Assembly (NCBI GenBank): GCA_035369845.1
Contig: DAOOVD010000018.1
Location: forward strand, 1-44,976
From: DAOOVD01 sp035369845
GTDB lineage: Bacteria > Bacillota > Desulfotomaculia > Desulfotomaculales > Pelotomaculaceae
Length of the DNA: 44,976 bases
Reading direction: 5' to 3'
The position numbers were made by a program, and so were the translations under genes. Positions 7,522 through 14,964 of the stretch are shown one piece after another (position 1 is the stretch's first letter; each line of letters starts with the position of its first letter). The notes beneath the pieces are model-generated. The model saw only the letters and a program-made list of their open reading frames with translations, had not been told where the DNA came from and did no database searches.

Positions 7522-8867
7522 CGGAAAAGAATGTCCGGGAGAATACCGGCAGCCTGCTGTACAACCTTGATGACCGGCCTCCGTTGAACCGCACCCTGTT
7601 TTACTCCGTTCAGTGGCTTGCCTTTACCCTGGCGAACTCGGCCGTGGTTCCGGTTGTGGTGGGCAACGCCCTCGGTCTCGACCAGGCCGGCATTGCCGAA
7701 CTTGCCCAGCGGACCTTTTTTTTTCAGGCGTTGGCATCGCTCCTGCAGGTGACTTTCGGCCACCGGCTTCCGATCATAGAAGGGCCGTCCGGCATGTGGT
7801 GGGGTATTTTCATCACCCTGGCCGCCATGTCGCCCGGCCTGGGCAAGCCGCTCGGCGTCCTGCGCACCGACCTGGAACTGGGCGTGCTTGCGGCCGGAAT
7901 CGTTCTTGCCGCAACCGGCTCCGCCGGCCTGGTAGGGCGGGCGCTGAAACTGTTCACGCCTGCAGTCACCGGCTCCGTTCTTCTCCTGCTGGGGATTCAG
8001 TTGAGCGGCACCTTCGTCAAAGGCATGCTGGGCATCGGCTCTCACGGGACCGTCGACCTGAAATCGAGCCTGGTTTCGCTGTTTGTGGTGGCCGTGGTGG
8101 TGTTAATCAGTCTGAAAGCGAAAGGTTTTCTGAAAAGCGTCGCCATCCTCATCGGCACGGGCGCCGGTTGGATTGCAGCTTACGCCGCCGGGATCGCTTC
8201 CGGAGTCAACTGGACGCATCAAGCCGCGGCAGCGCTTCCCCGGCTTTTCGCCTGGGGGCCGCCGACGTTCGATCCCGGTATCTTGCTTACGTCTGTTCTT
8301 ACCGGCCTTCTCGTCCTGTCGAATCTTGTGGCCAGCATCCTGGCCATGGAGCGGGTGCTGGAAACCGAACTGCCCAAGAAGACGTACGACCGCGGCGTGG
8401 CCTTGACCGGCCTTTCTGATGTCCTTGCCGGCCTGGGGGCGACGGTGGGTTTCGTGCCTTACTCGGCGGGAGCGGGCATGGTCAGCCTGACCAGGGTTGC
8501 CGCCCGGCTTCCCTTTGTCCTGTTTGCCCTCGCGCTGATGATCCTGGGTCTTTTGCCACCGGTCGGGGCGTTTATGGCGTCGATACCGGAGCCGGTCGGC
8601 TATTCCGTGCTGCTGGCCTCTTTCTGCCAGATGGTCGGTTTCGGTCTCAAGGACTACGCGCGGTTGAAGTTTGAAGGAAGGGACTACTTTGTGGTCGGCT
8701 TTCCCGTTCTGTTCGGGACCGGGGTGATGTTCCTTCCACCGGGAGCTTTTGAAGGGGTGCCGGCCTTGGGCAGGTATGTTTTGGGCAACGGCTTCATCTG
8801 CGGCATGCTTTTGTGCATGGTGCTGGATCACGTTATTCTGCCCGGCAGATTTTTTAGAGACGCGTAA
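7518..8867 (+). CDS. Uracil/xanthine permease (NCS2 family)
   Basis: This integral membrane transporter of 449 residues has about 12-14 hydrophobic segments and belongs to the nucleobase:cation symporter-2 family. Recognisable points are LDDRPPLNRTLFYSVQWL near the N-terminus, the substrate-site segment EGPSGMWWGIF, and later GLSDVLAGLGATVGFVPYS in place of the usual NPPxT-like motif. The ATG at 7518 is chosen because AGGAG is six bases upstream and it overlaps the holA stop. Whether it carries uracil, xanthine or another purine cannot be decided here. The T-rich run near 7720 is a possible slippage site but the frame is intact. Confidence 0.82.
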   Translation: MTEKNVRENTGSLLYNLDDRPPLNRTLFYSVQWLAFTLANSAVVPVVVGNALGLDQAGIAELAQRTFFFQALASLLQVTFGHRLPIIEGPSGMWWGIFITLAAMSPGLGKPLGVLRTDLELGVLAAGIVLAATGSAGLVGRALKLFTPAVTGSVLLLLGIQLSGTFVKGMLGIGSHGTVDLKSSLVSLFVVAVVVLISLKAKGFLKSVAILIGTGAGWIAAYAAGIASGVNWTHQAAAALPRLFAWGPPTFDPGILLTSVLTGLLVLSNLVASILAMERVLETELPKKTYDRGVALTGLSDVLAGLGATVGFVPYSAGAGMVSLTRVAARLPFVLFALALMILGLLPPVGAFMASIPEPVGYSVLLASFCQMVGFGLKDYARLKFEGRDYFVVGFPVLFGTGVMFLPPGAFEGVPALGRYVLGNGFICGMLLCMVLDHVILPGRFFRDA

Positions 8868-8930
8868 GCCCCCGCCAATTTGAAAAGAAGCAAACCCGGC
8901 CGTGACGCCGGGGAGGATGTTGACTAGGCG

Positions 8931-9148
8931 CCTTGAGGTTGAAACGCTAGCTCAAATGCTTCGCGCCGGCTTGCGTCGGGTGAACCAGGGGCTCGCATCA
9001 CGCGATATCGGACCGCCTTCAACTCGCCATCCCGGCTCGGTTCAGGCTTTCGCAGACGTCCATGTCCGCACATCCAATATCGCATTCTCACTTCGCCCGG
9101 TTCACCTGCGGCGCTTCGCAATATCGCTCGCTTTCTTCAACCTAAAGG
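8931..9148. repeat. Imperfect palindromic intergenic repeat, copy A
   Basis: The gap 8868-9188 holds no convincing gene but a large imperfect inverted repeat. The outer arms 8931-8951 (CCTTGAGGTTGAAACGCTAG) and 9126-9148 (GCTCGCTTTCTTCAACCTAA) are mutually reverse-complementary with a few changes. Inner arms 8974-9009 and 9076-9113 pair likewise through the shared elements ATATCGC and GGTTCACC. A loop of about 66 bp lies between. Parts of the right arm recur near 40.60-40.76 kb. This is the layout of a miniature inverted-repeat (MITE-like) or other non-autonomous element. Confidence 0.55.
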
Positions 9149-9188
9149 TCCCGGATAGTTTGCAGACTGCCCGGCCGCGCCGCCGGGC

Positions 9189-9467
9189 TTAATTCTTGCA
9201 GACATGCAGTTCGGAAGAATCTTCCACCAGGCAGAGCGACGCCACAGTAATGTCCTTGACGGTTTTCAACTCCGCCAGCAGGGCGTCCAGTTCGGCGGAG
9301 GTGGCTTCTATGGTCAGGTTGATTATGCCCCGGTTGCATTGGGAGTAGGGAATTCCGCTGCGGTGCAGGATGAGCGAGCCGTACTTGGACAGGACCTCCT
9401 GGACTTTGGGAGCGTGCTCTGATTTTTGATTGACCAAGATGCCGACTATACAAATACGCTTTTTCAA
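9189..9467 (-). CDS. TM1266-family iron-only hydrogenase system regulator
   Basis: This 92-residue protein has the ferredoxin-like ACT/NikR-C fold of the TM1266 family. The opening MKKRICIVGILVNQKSEHAP, then VLSKYGSLILHRSGIPY, GIINLTIEATSAELDALLAE and LKTVKDITVASLCLV are the typical blocks. Members are usually encoded beside [FeFe]-hydrogenase maturation genes and are thought to be regulators, though no hydrogenase gene is in this window. The TTG start at 9467 has a perfect GGAGGTGA. The short inverted repeat in its leader may be its control site. Confidence 0.82.
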   Translation of the reverse strand: MKKRICIVGILVNQKSEHAPKVQEVLSKYGSLILHRSGIPYSQCNRGIINLTIEATSAELDALLAELKTVKDITVASLCLVEDSSELHVCKN

Positions 9468-9488
9468 CTGATTTCACCTCCTTTTCCG

Positions 9489-9517
9489 GAAACAGCGCGA
9501 AGATTTAGTGCTGTTTC
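9489..9517 (-). promoter_or_regulatory. Inverted repeat in the leader of the TM1266-type gene
   Basis: GAAACAGC (9489-9496) and GCTGTTTC (9510-9517) are perfect 8-base complements separated by 13 bases, just upstream of the ribosome site of the gene starting at 9467. It could be an operator or an RNA hairpin. There is no T-run, so it is not a terminator. Confidence 0.4.
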
Positions 9518-9620
9518 GCCGTTTTATGGACGGTGTTGCTGCCCGTCTTATTTTAATAAATACAATAATTAACAGATAATGTCTACTTTTTTAGAAATAT
9601 TCCGGTCGAATTTTTGTGGC

Positions 9621-9673
9621 AGCGTCAAAAATAACAGAAGCCCTCCAACCTGTTTGAAGGGCTTCTGTTATTT
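9621..9673 (-). terminator. Rho-independent terminator of rpsT
   Basis: A 16-bp perfect stem (arms 9629-9644 and 9658-9673) with a 13-base loop is followed on the minus strand by TTTTTG. The proximal arm overlaps the rpsT stop codon. Confidence 0.9.
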
Positions 9674-9935
9674 ATCCGGTAAGCTTGTTGAACTTTTTGG
9701 TAAGGCGCGATTTTTTACGGGCGGCTGTGTTTTTATGTAAAATGCCTTTCGTAACGGCCTTGTCGATGGCTTTAACGGCGTTGCGGAGCCTGAGCCCGGC
9801 TTCTTCCGGGTTTGTTTTTGCTGCTTCTTCAAATTTCCTTATTGTCGTCTTGAGGGCGGATTTAATGCGGGTGTTGCGCAAGGTCCTCTTGCGGATCGTC
9901 TCAACCCGTTTGACCGCCGACTTGATGTTCGGCAC
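9672..9935 (-). CDS. rpsT: 30S ribosomal protein S20
   Basis: S20 binds 16S rRNA early in 30S assembly. The 87-residue basic protein has the expected opening MPNIKSAVKRVETIRKRTLR and the conserved C-terminal block AIDKAVTKGILHKNTAARKK. It begins with GTG at 9935, supported by GGGAGGTGA. As in Bacillus it is transcribed against its neighbours and lies between holA and the sporulation/lepA block. It is monocistronic, ending at the strong terminator. Confidence 0.97.
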   Translation of the reverse strand: MPNIKSAVKRVETIRKRTLRNTRIKSALKTTIRKFEEAAKTNPEEAGLRLRNAVKAIDKAVTKGILHKNTAARKKSRLTKKFNKLTG

Positions 9936-10001
9936 GTTTTCTCACCTCCCAACGGCAACAATTTTACCATGTGCCCGAAAAAAATGCAAGCGTTGCCGGC
10001 A

Positions 10002-10406
10002 TCAGTCGCACCCGCCGGTTTTTGACAGAAAGGCTATCAGGTAACGCTTGAAGTCTTCAAAGTCACCCAGTCTTTTTTGAATTATATTGTACACCCTTTT
10101 TGTGTCCACTTCCCAGTATACATGCACCAGTCTGTTGCGGAACAGGGCCATATTTGCCAGTTCTTCGGCGAAACTTCCGGGCAGAATGTTATGTTTGCCG
10201 AGTATGAGAAAAATATCTGAATAGTCTTGGGGCGCTTCAAAATTATGCGCGGAGATAATATGGTTTCCAATGTTCAGAGTGGTCTCAATGGCTAGTTGCA
10301 AAAACCTCTCGGCGCTTCCATAATTACGTGGGTCCCCGGTGAATTCGGTTAAACTTACAAGGCTTAGCTGTCTTAAAATTTCGAGGTATTTGTCGAGCAT
10401 CTGCAA
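10002..10406 (-). CDS. HepT-type (DUF86) toxin
   Basis: This is about 134 residues, all-helical. The HepT/DUF86 signature R-x4-H-x-Y is present in full as RNRLVHVYW near residue 92. HepT proteins are HEPN-fold ribonuclease toxins paired with a MNT-type nucleotidyltransferase that AMPylates the tyrosine of this motif. The MNT partner is encoded 22 nt upstream on the same strand. The start is uncertain: TTG at 10406 is used, with ATG at 10400 as the alternative; no strong ribosome site is visible, so coupling to the upstream gene is likely. Confidence 0.82.
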   Translation of the reverse strand: MQMLDKYLEILRQLSLVSLTEFTGDPRNYGSAERFLQLAIETTLNIGNHIISAHNFEAPQDYSDIFLILGKHNILPGSFAEELANMALFRNRLVHVYWEVDTKRVYNIIQKRLGDFEDFKRYLIAFLSKTGGCD

Positions 10407-10428
10407 CTGTTTCTCTATCTTTTGGAAA

Positions 10429-10884
10429 TTAACCGTCGGTCGTCTTTCCCTCCCGGATTCGCTTTAAGAACTCCTCGCGATATTCACGGTATATGGGCAG
10501 GCAGTCGATGTAATATTTTCGCACATATTCCTCAAAAGCTGTTCTTTTTTGCTCGTCTGCGCTGAACAGCAATATGCCGCAGGTAGCGTTATACTGGACG
10601 GGTAAAGGAGCTTTGTTTAAAACTACCAGATCGATGTTATTTGTTTTGAAAATCTTTTGAAAATCCCCCTGAAGGCTCATTTCGACCCGGAAAGAGTCCA
10701 TGTCCGGCAAGTTGTCGACCAGCAGCAGGCCGATATCGATATCGCTCAGAGGTGTGGTGCGGCCGCATGCGTACGAGCCGAAAAGGTAAACGGTCAGTAC
10801 TTGCGGGTAACGGTTGCAAGCCTCTTTAATTCTAGGCAGAATTGAATTAATGGCAGACGATATGCTTTTTGCGGACAACGGCAA
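10429..10884 (-). CDS. MNT-domain nucleotidyltransferase antitoxin (MntA-like)
   Basis: At about 150 residues, the minimal nucleotidyltransferase fold is shown by VYLFGSYACGRTTPLSDIDI, the G-S-x10-D-x-D motif with both metal-binding aspartates intact; a third acidic residue is probably the Asp of NNIDLVVL. In HepT-MNT systems this enzyme transfers AMP to the toxin tyrosine and silences it. It is the upstream gene of the pair, in the usual order. Two TTG starts fit (10884 and 10878); AGGTGG upstream is better spaced for 10878. In Bacillus this position, next to rpsT, holds gpr, which is absent here. Confidence 0.82.
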   Translation of the reverse strand: MPLSAKSISSAINSILPRIKEACNRYPQVLTVYLFGSYACGRTTPLSDIDIGLLLVDNLPDMDSFRVEMSLQGDFQKIFKTNNIDLVVLNKAPLPVQYNATCGILLFSADEQKRTAFEEYVRKYYIDCLPIYREYREEFLKRIREGKTTDG

Positions 10885-11011
10885 TCACCACCTGAATTTT
10901 TCAACCCGAACGATTCCGCCTGAACAGTTTGATACCGCTGGAACAACATCATATCGCATCATGTAAAATTCTGCAAGGGCGTTGTTTTGATTTTTTATCA
11001 AATAATGGTTT

Positions 11012-11034
11012 ACCCTTCGGGTTTTCCGAAGGGT
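11012..11034. terminator. Hairpin, possible bidirectional terminator
   Basis: A perfect 9-bp stem ACCCTTCGG / CCGAAGGGT with loop GTTTT, followed by ATTTTG on the plus strand, lies between the divergent HepT/MNT genes and the 11114 gene. T-runs are short on both sides, so termination strength is doubtful. Confidence 0.4.
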
Positions 11035-11113
11035 ATTTTGATGTCGATGGTATATTCTTTCCATTTTCGGTCAAAGCTATTTTTAGCTGTAACGATTGGA
11101 GGTGACACATTAA

Positions 11114-11452
11114 ATGCAATGGCTCGGACTCATTATCAGGTTTGTTGTTTCAGCACTGGTACTTATTGTTGCTAGCTGGCTCTCGCCCGGTTTCGTGGTG
11201 AGGGGGGGGTTTGTCGGGGCTCTTATCGCCGCCGCGGTAATCGCCGTCCTGGGGTATGTTGCCGAAGCTCTCCTGGGCGAGCGGATTTCACCTCAAAGCA
11301 GGGGCCTCGTGGGCTTCATAACTGCGGCTGTGGTGATCTATCTGGCGCAGTTTATCATCCCCAGTTTGCTCAGTGTGAGCCTCGTCGGCGCCTTGATTGC
11401 CGCTTTCATTATCGGACTGATTGACGCCTTTGTACCGACTGTTCTACGCTGA
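11114..11452 (+). CDS. Phage-holin-4/YvlD-type small membrane protein
   Basis: This 112-residue protein has four hydrophobic segments: about 5-25, 30-55, 70-90 and 92-110. The pattern WLSPGFVVRGGFVGALIAA, then GLVGFITAAVVIYLAQFIIP and ALIAAFIIGLIDAFVPTVLR, fits the phage_holin_4_2/DUF360 (YvlD) family of small membrane proteins. Despite the name these are chromosomal and not demonstrably lytic. TTGGAGGTGA lies upstream of the ATG. It is followed directly by a strong hairpin, so it forms its own unit. Its role is unknown. Confidence 0.7.
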   Translation: MQWLGLIIRFVVSALVLIVASWLSPGFVVRGGFVGALIAAAVIAVLGYVAEALLGERISPQSRGLVGFITAAVVIYLAQFIIPSLLSVSLVGALIAAFIIGLIDAFVPTVLR

Positions 11453-11464
11453 TGCAACTCTCAT

Positions 11465-11519
11465 AAACCCCTCTTTCCGGGCATAAAATTTAAGAACCAC
11501 GCCCGGAAGGAGGGGTTTT
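11465..11519 (+). terminator. Terminator whose 3' arm contains the spoIIP ribosome site
   Basis: An 18-bp stem with one G-T pair (arms 11465-11482 and 11501-11518) ends in TTTTA. The 3' arm carries GGAAGGAGGGG, which is also the only good Shine-Dalgarno for the ATG at 11520. Formed, the hairpin would both end the upstream transcript and hide the spoIIP ribosome site in read-through RNA. Confidence 0.8.
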
Positions 11520-12584
11520 ATGTATCCGGCGTCGGCCTGCCGTTTCAGGAGGATGCAGCCGCCGTTCAGGGCCCGTCCGGCGGCGGCTGTCGCTCTGTCG
11601 GCGGTTTTTCTTTTCGTTGTTTTAAGATTTGCTGCCGCTTCCGCGGTTTATCCGGCTCTGGCCGGAGCGATAAAAAACCTGCCCGGGATAGCGGCCGCCA
11701 TCTACCTGAAGGATTCTTTAAAAATACTCAAAACGGCCATGCCGGTTCTCGAGTGGAGCAGCGATGAGGGGGATGCAGCAGGCAGCGGCCCGGTGCGGGC
11801 AGTTCTGGCCGCCGCCGGGGAGGCGGTCGGGTTGGGTTTTTACAGTCCGGCAGCTCTTTTGCGGTCGCAAATTCCTCTCCTGTCGGCCGTGGATTTTGCG
11901 GACCCGGTTGCGGCGGCGGGTCCGGCCCGGCCGCATGAAACCGCCACCCCGCAAGCGGTCTCTCCCCTGTCCGGAGACGCCCTCGTCTGCATTTATAATA
12001 CTCACACGGGGGAAACTTACAGCCTTACCGACGGAGTGGACAGGGTCGACGGGCGGGCCGGCGGGGTTGTTGCAGCGGCAGCGGCCCTGCAGGAGGCGCT
12101 GGAGGTGAAGCATAAAATAAAGACGGCCAGGTCGGACCGGATAAATGATTCGATTTACGCCAGGTCTTACATTGTATCGGGGGAGACGGCGAAAGAGCTT
12201 CTTTCTGCCAATCCCGGGGCAAGAGTCGTCCTTGACATTCACCGTGATTCCGGGAAGACGAGGGAACAGAGCGTGGTAAGCGTCAACGGCCGGGCTGCGG
12301 CCCCCATTTTGTTTGTCGTGGGTTCCGGCGCCCGCCGTACTTTTCCCGGCTGGCGGCAGAATTACGAGTTCGCCGTCCTGATTTCCGGCAGGATGAACGA
12401 AATGTACCCCGGTCTTTCTCTCGGGGTAAGGGTGGAGGACGGGATCTATAACCAGAACCTGCACCCTCATGCCGTCCTTGTAGAAATCGGCACTTCGAAA
12501 AATTCCACTGGGGAGGCGGTGTATTCGGCGCGCCTTCTGGCCGATGTATTGGCCTGGTACATCAACGGGGATAATAAGGTCTAG
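11520..12584 (+). CDS. spoIIP: Stage II sporulation protein P (SpoIIP)
   Basis: SpoIIP is the membrane-anchored amidase/endopeptidase of the DMP complex that thins septal peptidoglycan and drives engulfment. The 354-residue protein has a hydrophobic anchor at about 22-45. The catalytic domain starts at VCIYNTHTGETY (zinc His), with VVLDIHRDSG and HPHAVLVEIGTSKNS near the end. An alternative start lies at 11553, but the ATG at 11520 has the better ribosome site. In Bacillus gpr precedes spoIIP and yqxA-lepA follow; here gpr is missing but the downstream order is kept. Mother-cell sigma-E expression is usual; no clear sigma-E site was found because the hairpin occupies the leader. Confidence 0.92.
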   Translation: MYPASACRFRRMQPPFRARPAAAVALSAVFLFVVLRFAAASAVYPALAGAIKNLPGIAAAIYLKDSLKILKTAMPVLEWSSDEGDAAGSGPVRAVLAAAGEAVGLGFYSPAALLRSQIPLLSAVDFADPVAAAGPARPHETATPQAVSPLSGDALVCIYNTHTGETYSLTDGVDRVDGRAGGVVAAAAALQEALEVKHKIKTARSDRINDSIYARSYIVSGETAKELLSANPGARVVLDIHRDSGKTREQSVVSVNGRAAAPILFVVGSGARRTFPGWRQNYEFAVLISGRMNEMYPGLSLGVRVEDGIYNQNLHPHAVLVEIGTSKNSTGEAVYSARLLADVLAWYINGDNKV

Positions 12585-12629
12585 CAGTAATTTCTTTATT
12601 TAGTTTTTCCCCCGGAGTAGTGCAGTATT

Positions 12630-13001
12630 ATGAAATACAAGCTCGTTGTTTTGGTTTTCTTCTTAGTGGTGGGGGCCGGAACGTCGGCCGTACTGTCTCA
12701 ATTCAACCGGATGATCTACCCGGCCGGCCCGTTCTCAATCTTGAAGGTGGAATGCGGCGGGCCGGGTTTTTACCGGGTGGAGTTCTTGGGTGAGAAAGCT
12801 CTCCTGGAGCGCCCGCTTTGGATATCCGGTCCCGGCGCCGTTGGAGCGGCCGCACGCGGGGCGGCGCTTTTAAGAGAAATCACAGACAATGCGAAAATAA
12901 CCGTCAGACAGGCGTTTGACCGGATAACGGCCGGATTCAACATTTTCCGTACCGGCATCAAACCGTTCGTCCGGGAAGGCCGGGATCGTCCGGGTCATTG
13001 A
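12630..13001 (+). CDS. Small membrane-anchored protein in the yqxA position
   Basis: This unrecognised protein of about 123 residues has an N-terminal hydrophobic segment (residues 4-22, VLVFFLVVGAGTSAVL) that would serve as anchor or signal, then a short soluble part with FYRVEFLGEKALLERP. It lies between spoIIP and lepA exactly where B. subtilis has yqxA (DUF3679), and similar size and topology suggest an equivalent, but I cannot confirm homology. The ribosome site (CGGAGTAG) is modest. Its last codons lie inside a duplicated sequence, so the C-terminus may be recently altered. Confidence 0.55.
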   Translation: MKYKLVVLVFFLVVGAGTSAVLSQFNRMIYPAGPFSILKVECGGPGFYRVEFLGEKALLERPLWISGPGAVGAAARGAALLREITDNAKITVRQAFDRITAGFNIFRTGIKPFVREGRDRPGH

Positions 13002-13083
13002 TAATTGATAGCTGAGAACTTTGTAATTGTTTCACAAGATGATCCGCATCATCCGATCGTCCGGGTCATTGATAGCTGGGAAC
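12984..13083. repeat. Short direct repeat at the end of the 12630 gene
   Basis: GATCGTCCGGGTCATTGATA occurs at 12984 and again at 13055, each copy continuing with GCTGAGAAC or GCTGGGAAC; the first copy has an extra ATTGATA. The first copy contains the stop codon of the 12630 gene. It looks like a local duplication. Confidence 0.75.
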
Positions 13084-13133
13084 GGCGGTGATATAATTAT
13101 ATAGTTGTTGTATAACGCAGGGAGGGCTCCCGG

Positions 13134-14942
13134 ATGGAGCGGGAAAGGGACAGAATCCGCAATTTCTGCATAATAGCGCATATCGACCACGGCAAATCCA
13201 CTCTTGCGGACAGGTTTCTGGAATATACCGGCGCTTTAAGCGGGCGGGAGATGACCGAGCAGGTTCTCGACCAGATGGACCTGGAGCGCGAGCGGGGCAT
13301 CACCATCAAGATGCAGGCGGTGAGGTTGAAGTACAAAGCTGCCGACGGCAGAGAATACCAGTTGAACCTGATCGACACCCCCGGTCACGTCGATTTCTCC
13401 TATGAAGTTTCGCGCAGCCTTGCCGCCTGCGAAGGGGCGCTGCTGGTGGTGGACGCGGCCCAGGGTATCGAGGCCCAGACCCTGGCCAACGTGTACATGG
13501 CTCTGGAGCACAATCTTGAAATAATACCCGTCATCAACAAGATCGATTTGCCGGGCGCCGAGCCCGAAAGAGTGAAAAAGGAAATAGAGGACGTGATCGG
13601 GCTTGACGCCTCCGGGGCCGTGATGGCGTCGGCGAAGTACGGGATCGGTATTGAGAACATTCTGGAGCAGATCGTGGCGAAAATCCCCCCGCCCGGCGGC
13701 CGGGAAGATGCGCGTCTGCGGGCGCTGGTTTTCGACTCGCACTACGATCCCTACAAGGGAGTTATTGCGTACATCCGCGTAGTGGAAGGCTCGGTGCGCT
13801 CCGGCATGCGGATAAGAATGATGGCGTCCGGAAAGGAGTTCGAGGTCAGCGAAGTGGGCGTTTTCCGTCCCGCTCCCGCTGCCGTAGACGGTCTGGGTAC
13901 CGGCGAAGTCGGTTTTATCGCCGCCGGAATGAAAAACGTCAAGGACTGTATGGTGGGGGACACCGTCACCGATGCCGAAAGACCAGCCGCCGCGCCCCTT
14001 CCCGGCTACCGCAAGGCTACCCCGGTGGTGTATTGCGGATTGTATCCGGTGGATCCCGGGGAATACGAGAGCTTGAAGGACGCGCTTGAAAAGCTCAAGC
14101 TGAACGACGCCTCCTTCACATACGAGCCGGAAACCTCGGAGGCCCTCGGGTTCGGTTTTCGCTGCGGGTTTCTCGGGCTGCTGCACATGGAAATAGTTCA
14201 GGAGAGGCTGGAACGGGAGTACAAACTGACCCTGATCACCACGGCGCCCAACGTGGTTTACCGCGTGACCACCACGGCCGGTGAAGCGGTTTACGTGGAG
14301 AACCCCAGCAAGCTGCCGCCCGCCGGGAAAATTGAATCCATCGAAGAGCCGTACGTCAAAGCCACGATCATGACCCCCAAAGAATATGTGGGGGCGGTGA
14401 TGGAACTTTGCCAGGAGCGCCGCGGGAGTTTTTCCAACATGGAGTATATGAGCGTCAGCCGGGTCATGCTCAATTACGAAATACCCCTCAGTGAAATCAT
14501 TTATGATTTCTTCGATCAGTTGAAGTCACGGACGAGAGGGTACGCCTCCCTCGACTACGAAATGGCGGGTTACGTGCAATCGGACCTGGTGAAGCTCGAA
14601 ATTTTAATCGCCGGTGAAGTGCTGGACGCCCTTTCCGTGGTAGTGCACAGGGACAAGGCTTATTACAGGGGCAGGCAGCTTGTGGAAAAGCTGAGGGAAC
14701 TGATCCCCCGGCACCTCTTTGAAATTCCGATTCAGGCCGCCGTGGGAAACCGGGTCGTGGCCAGGGAAACGGTAAAGGCGGTGCGGAAGGACGTTTTGGC
14801 CAAATGTTACGGGGGGGACGTCACCCGCAAGCGGAAGCTGCTGGAGAAGCAGAAGGAAGGCAAGAAGCGGTTGAAGCAGGTGGGCAACGTGGAAATTCCG
14901 CAGGAAGCCTTCATGGCCGTGCTGGGCGTCCGGGAGAAATAA
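13134..14942 (+). CDS. lepA: Elongation factor 4 (LepA)
   Basis: LepA is a ribosome-associated GTPase that acts in translation under stress and in initiation or back-translocation. The 602 residues are the standard length. G motifs: AHIDHGKST (15-23), the DTPGHVD switch II (about 81-87) and NKID (about 136). EF-G-like domains II, III and V follow, and the LepA-specific C-terminal domain ends DVTRKRKLLEKQKEGKKRLK. GGGAGGG precedes the ATG at 13134. As in most Firmicutes it lies upstream of hemW and hrcA. Confidence 0.97.
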   Translation: MERERDRIRNFCIIAHIDHGKSTLADRFLEYTGALSGREMTEQVLDQMDLERERGITIKMQAVRLKYKAADGREYQLNLIDTPGHVDFSYEVSRSLAACEGALLVVDAAQGIEAQTLANVYMALEHNLEIIPVINKIDLPGAEPERVKKEIEDVIGLDASGAVMASAKYGIGIENILEQIVAKIPPPGGREDARLRALVFDSHYDPYKGVIAYIRVVEGSVRSGMRIRMMASGKEFEVSEVGVFRPAPAAVDGLGTGEVGFIAAGMKNVKDCMVGDTVTDAERPAAAPLPGYRKATPVVYCGLYPVDPGEYESLKDALEKLKLNDASFTYEPETSEALGFGFRCGFLGLLHMEIVQERLEREYKLTLITTAPNVVYRVTTTAGEAVYVENPSKLPPAGKIESIEEPYVKATIMTPKEYVGAVMELCQERRGSFSNMEYMSVSRVMLNYEIPLSEIIYDFFDQLKSRTRGYASLDYEMAGYVQSDLVKLEILIAGEVLDALSVVVHRDKAYYRGRQLVEKLRELIPRHLFEIPIQAAVGNRVVARETVKAVRKDVLAKCYGGDVTRKRKLLEKQKEGKKRLKQVGNVEIPQEAFMAVLGVREK

Positions 14943-14964
14943 GCTTGACGGGGTGGCGGGGAAA

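Noticed and set aside
8902..9192. 96-codon open frame in the gap after the permease
   Set aside because: It lies entirely over the palindromic repeat, has no ribosome site and no recognisable protein sequence.
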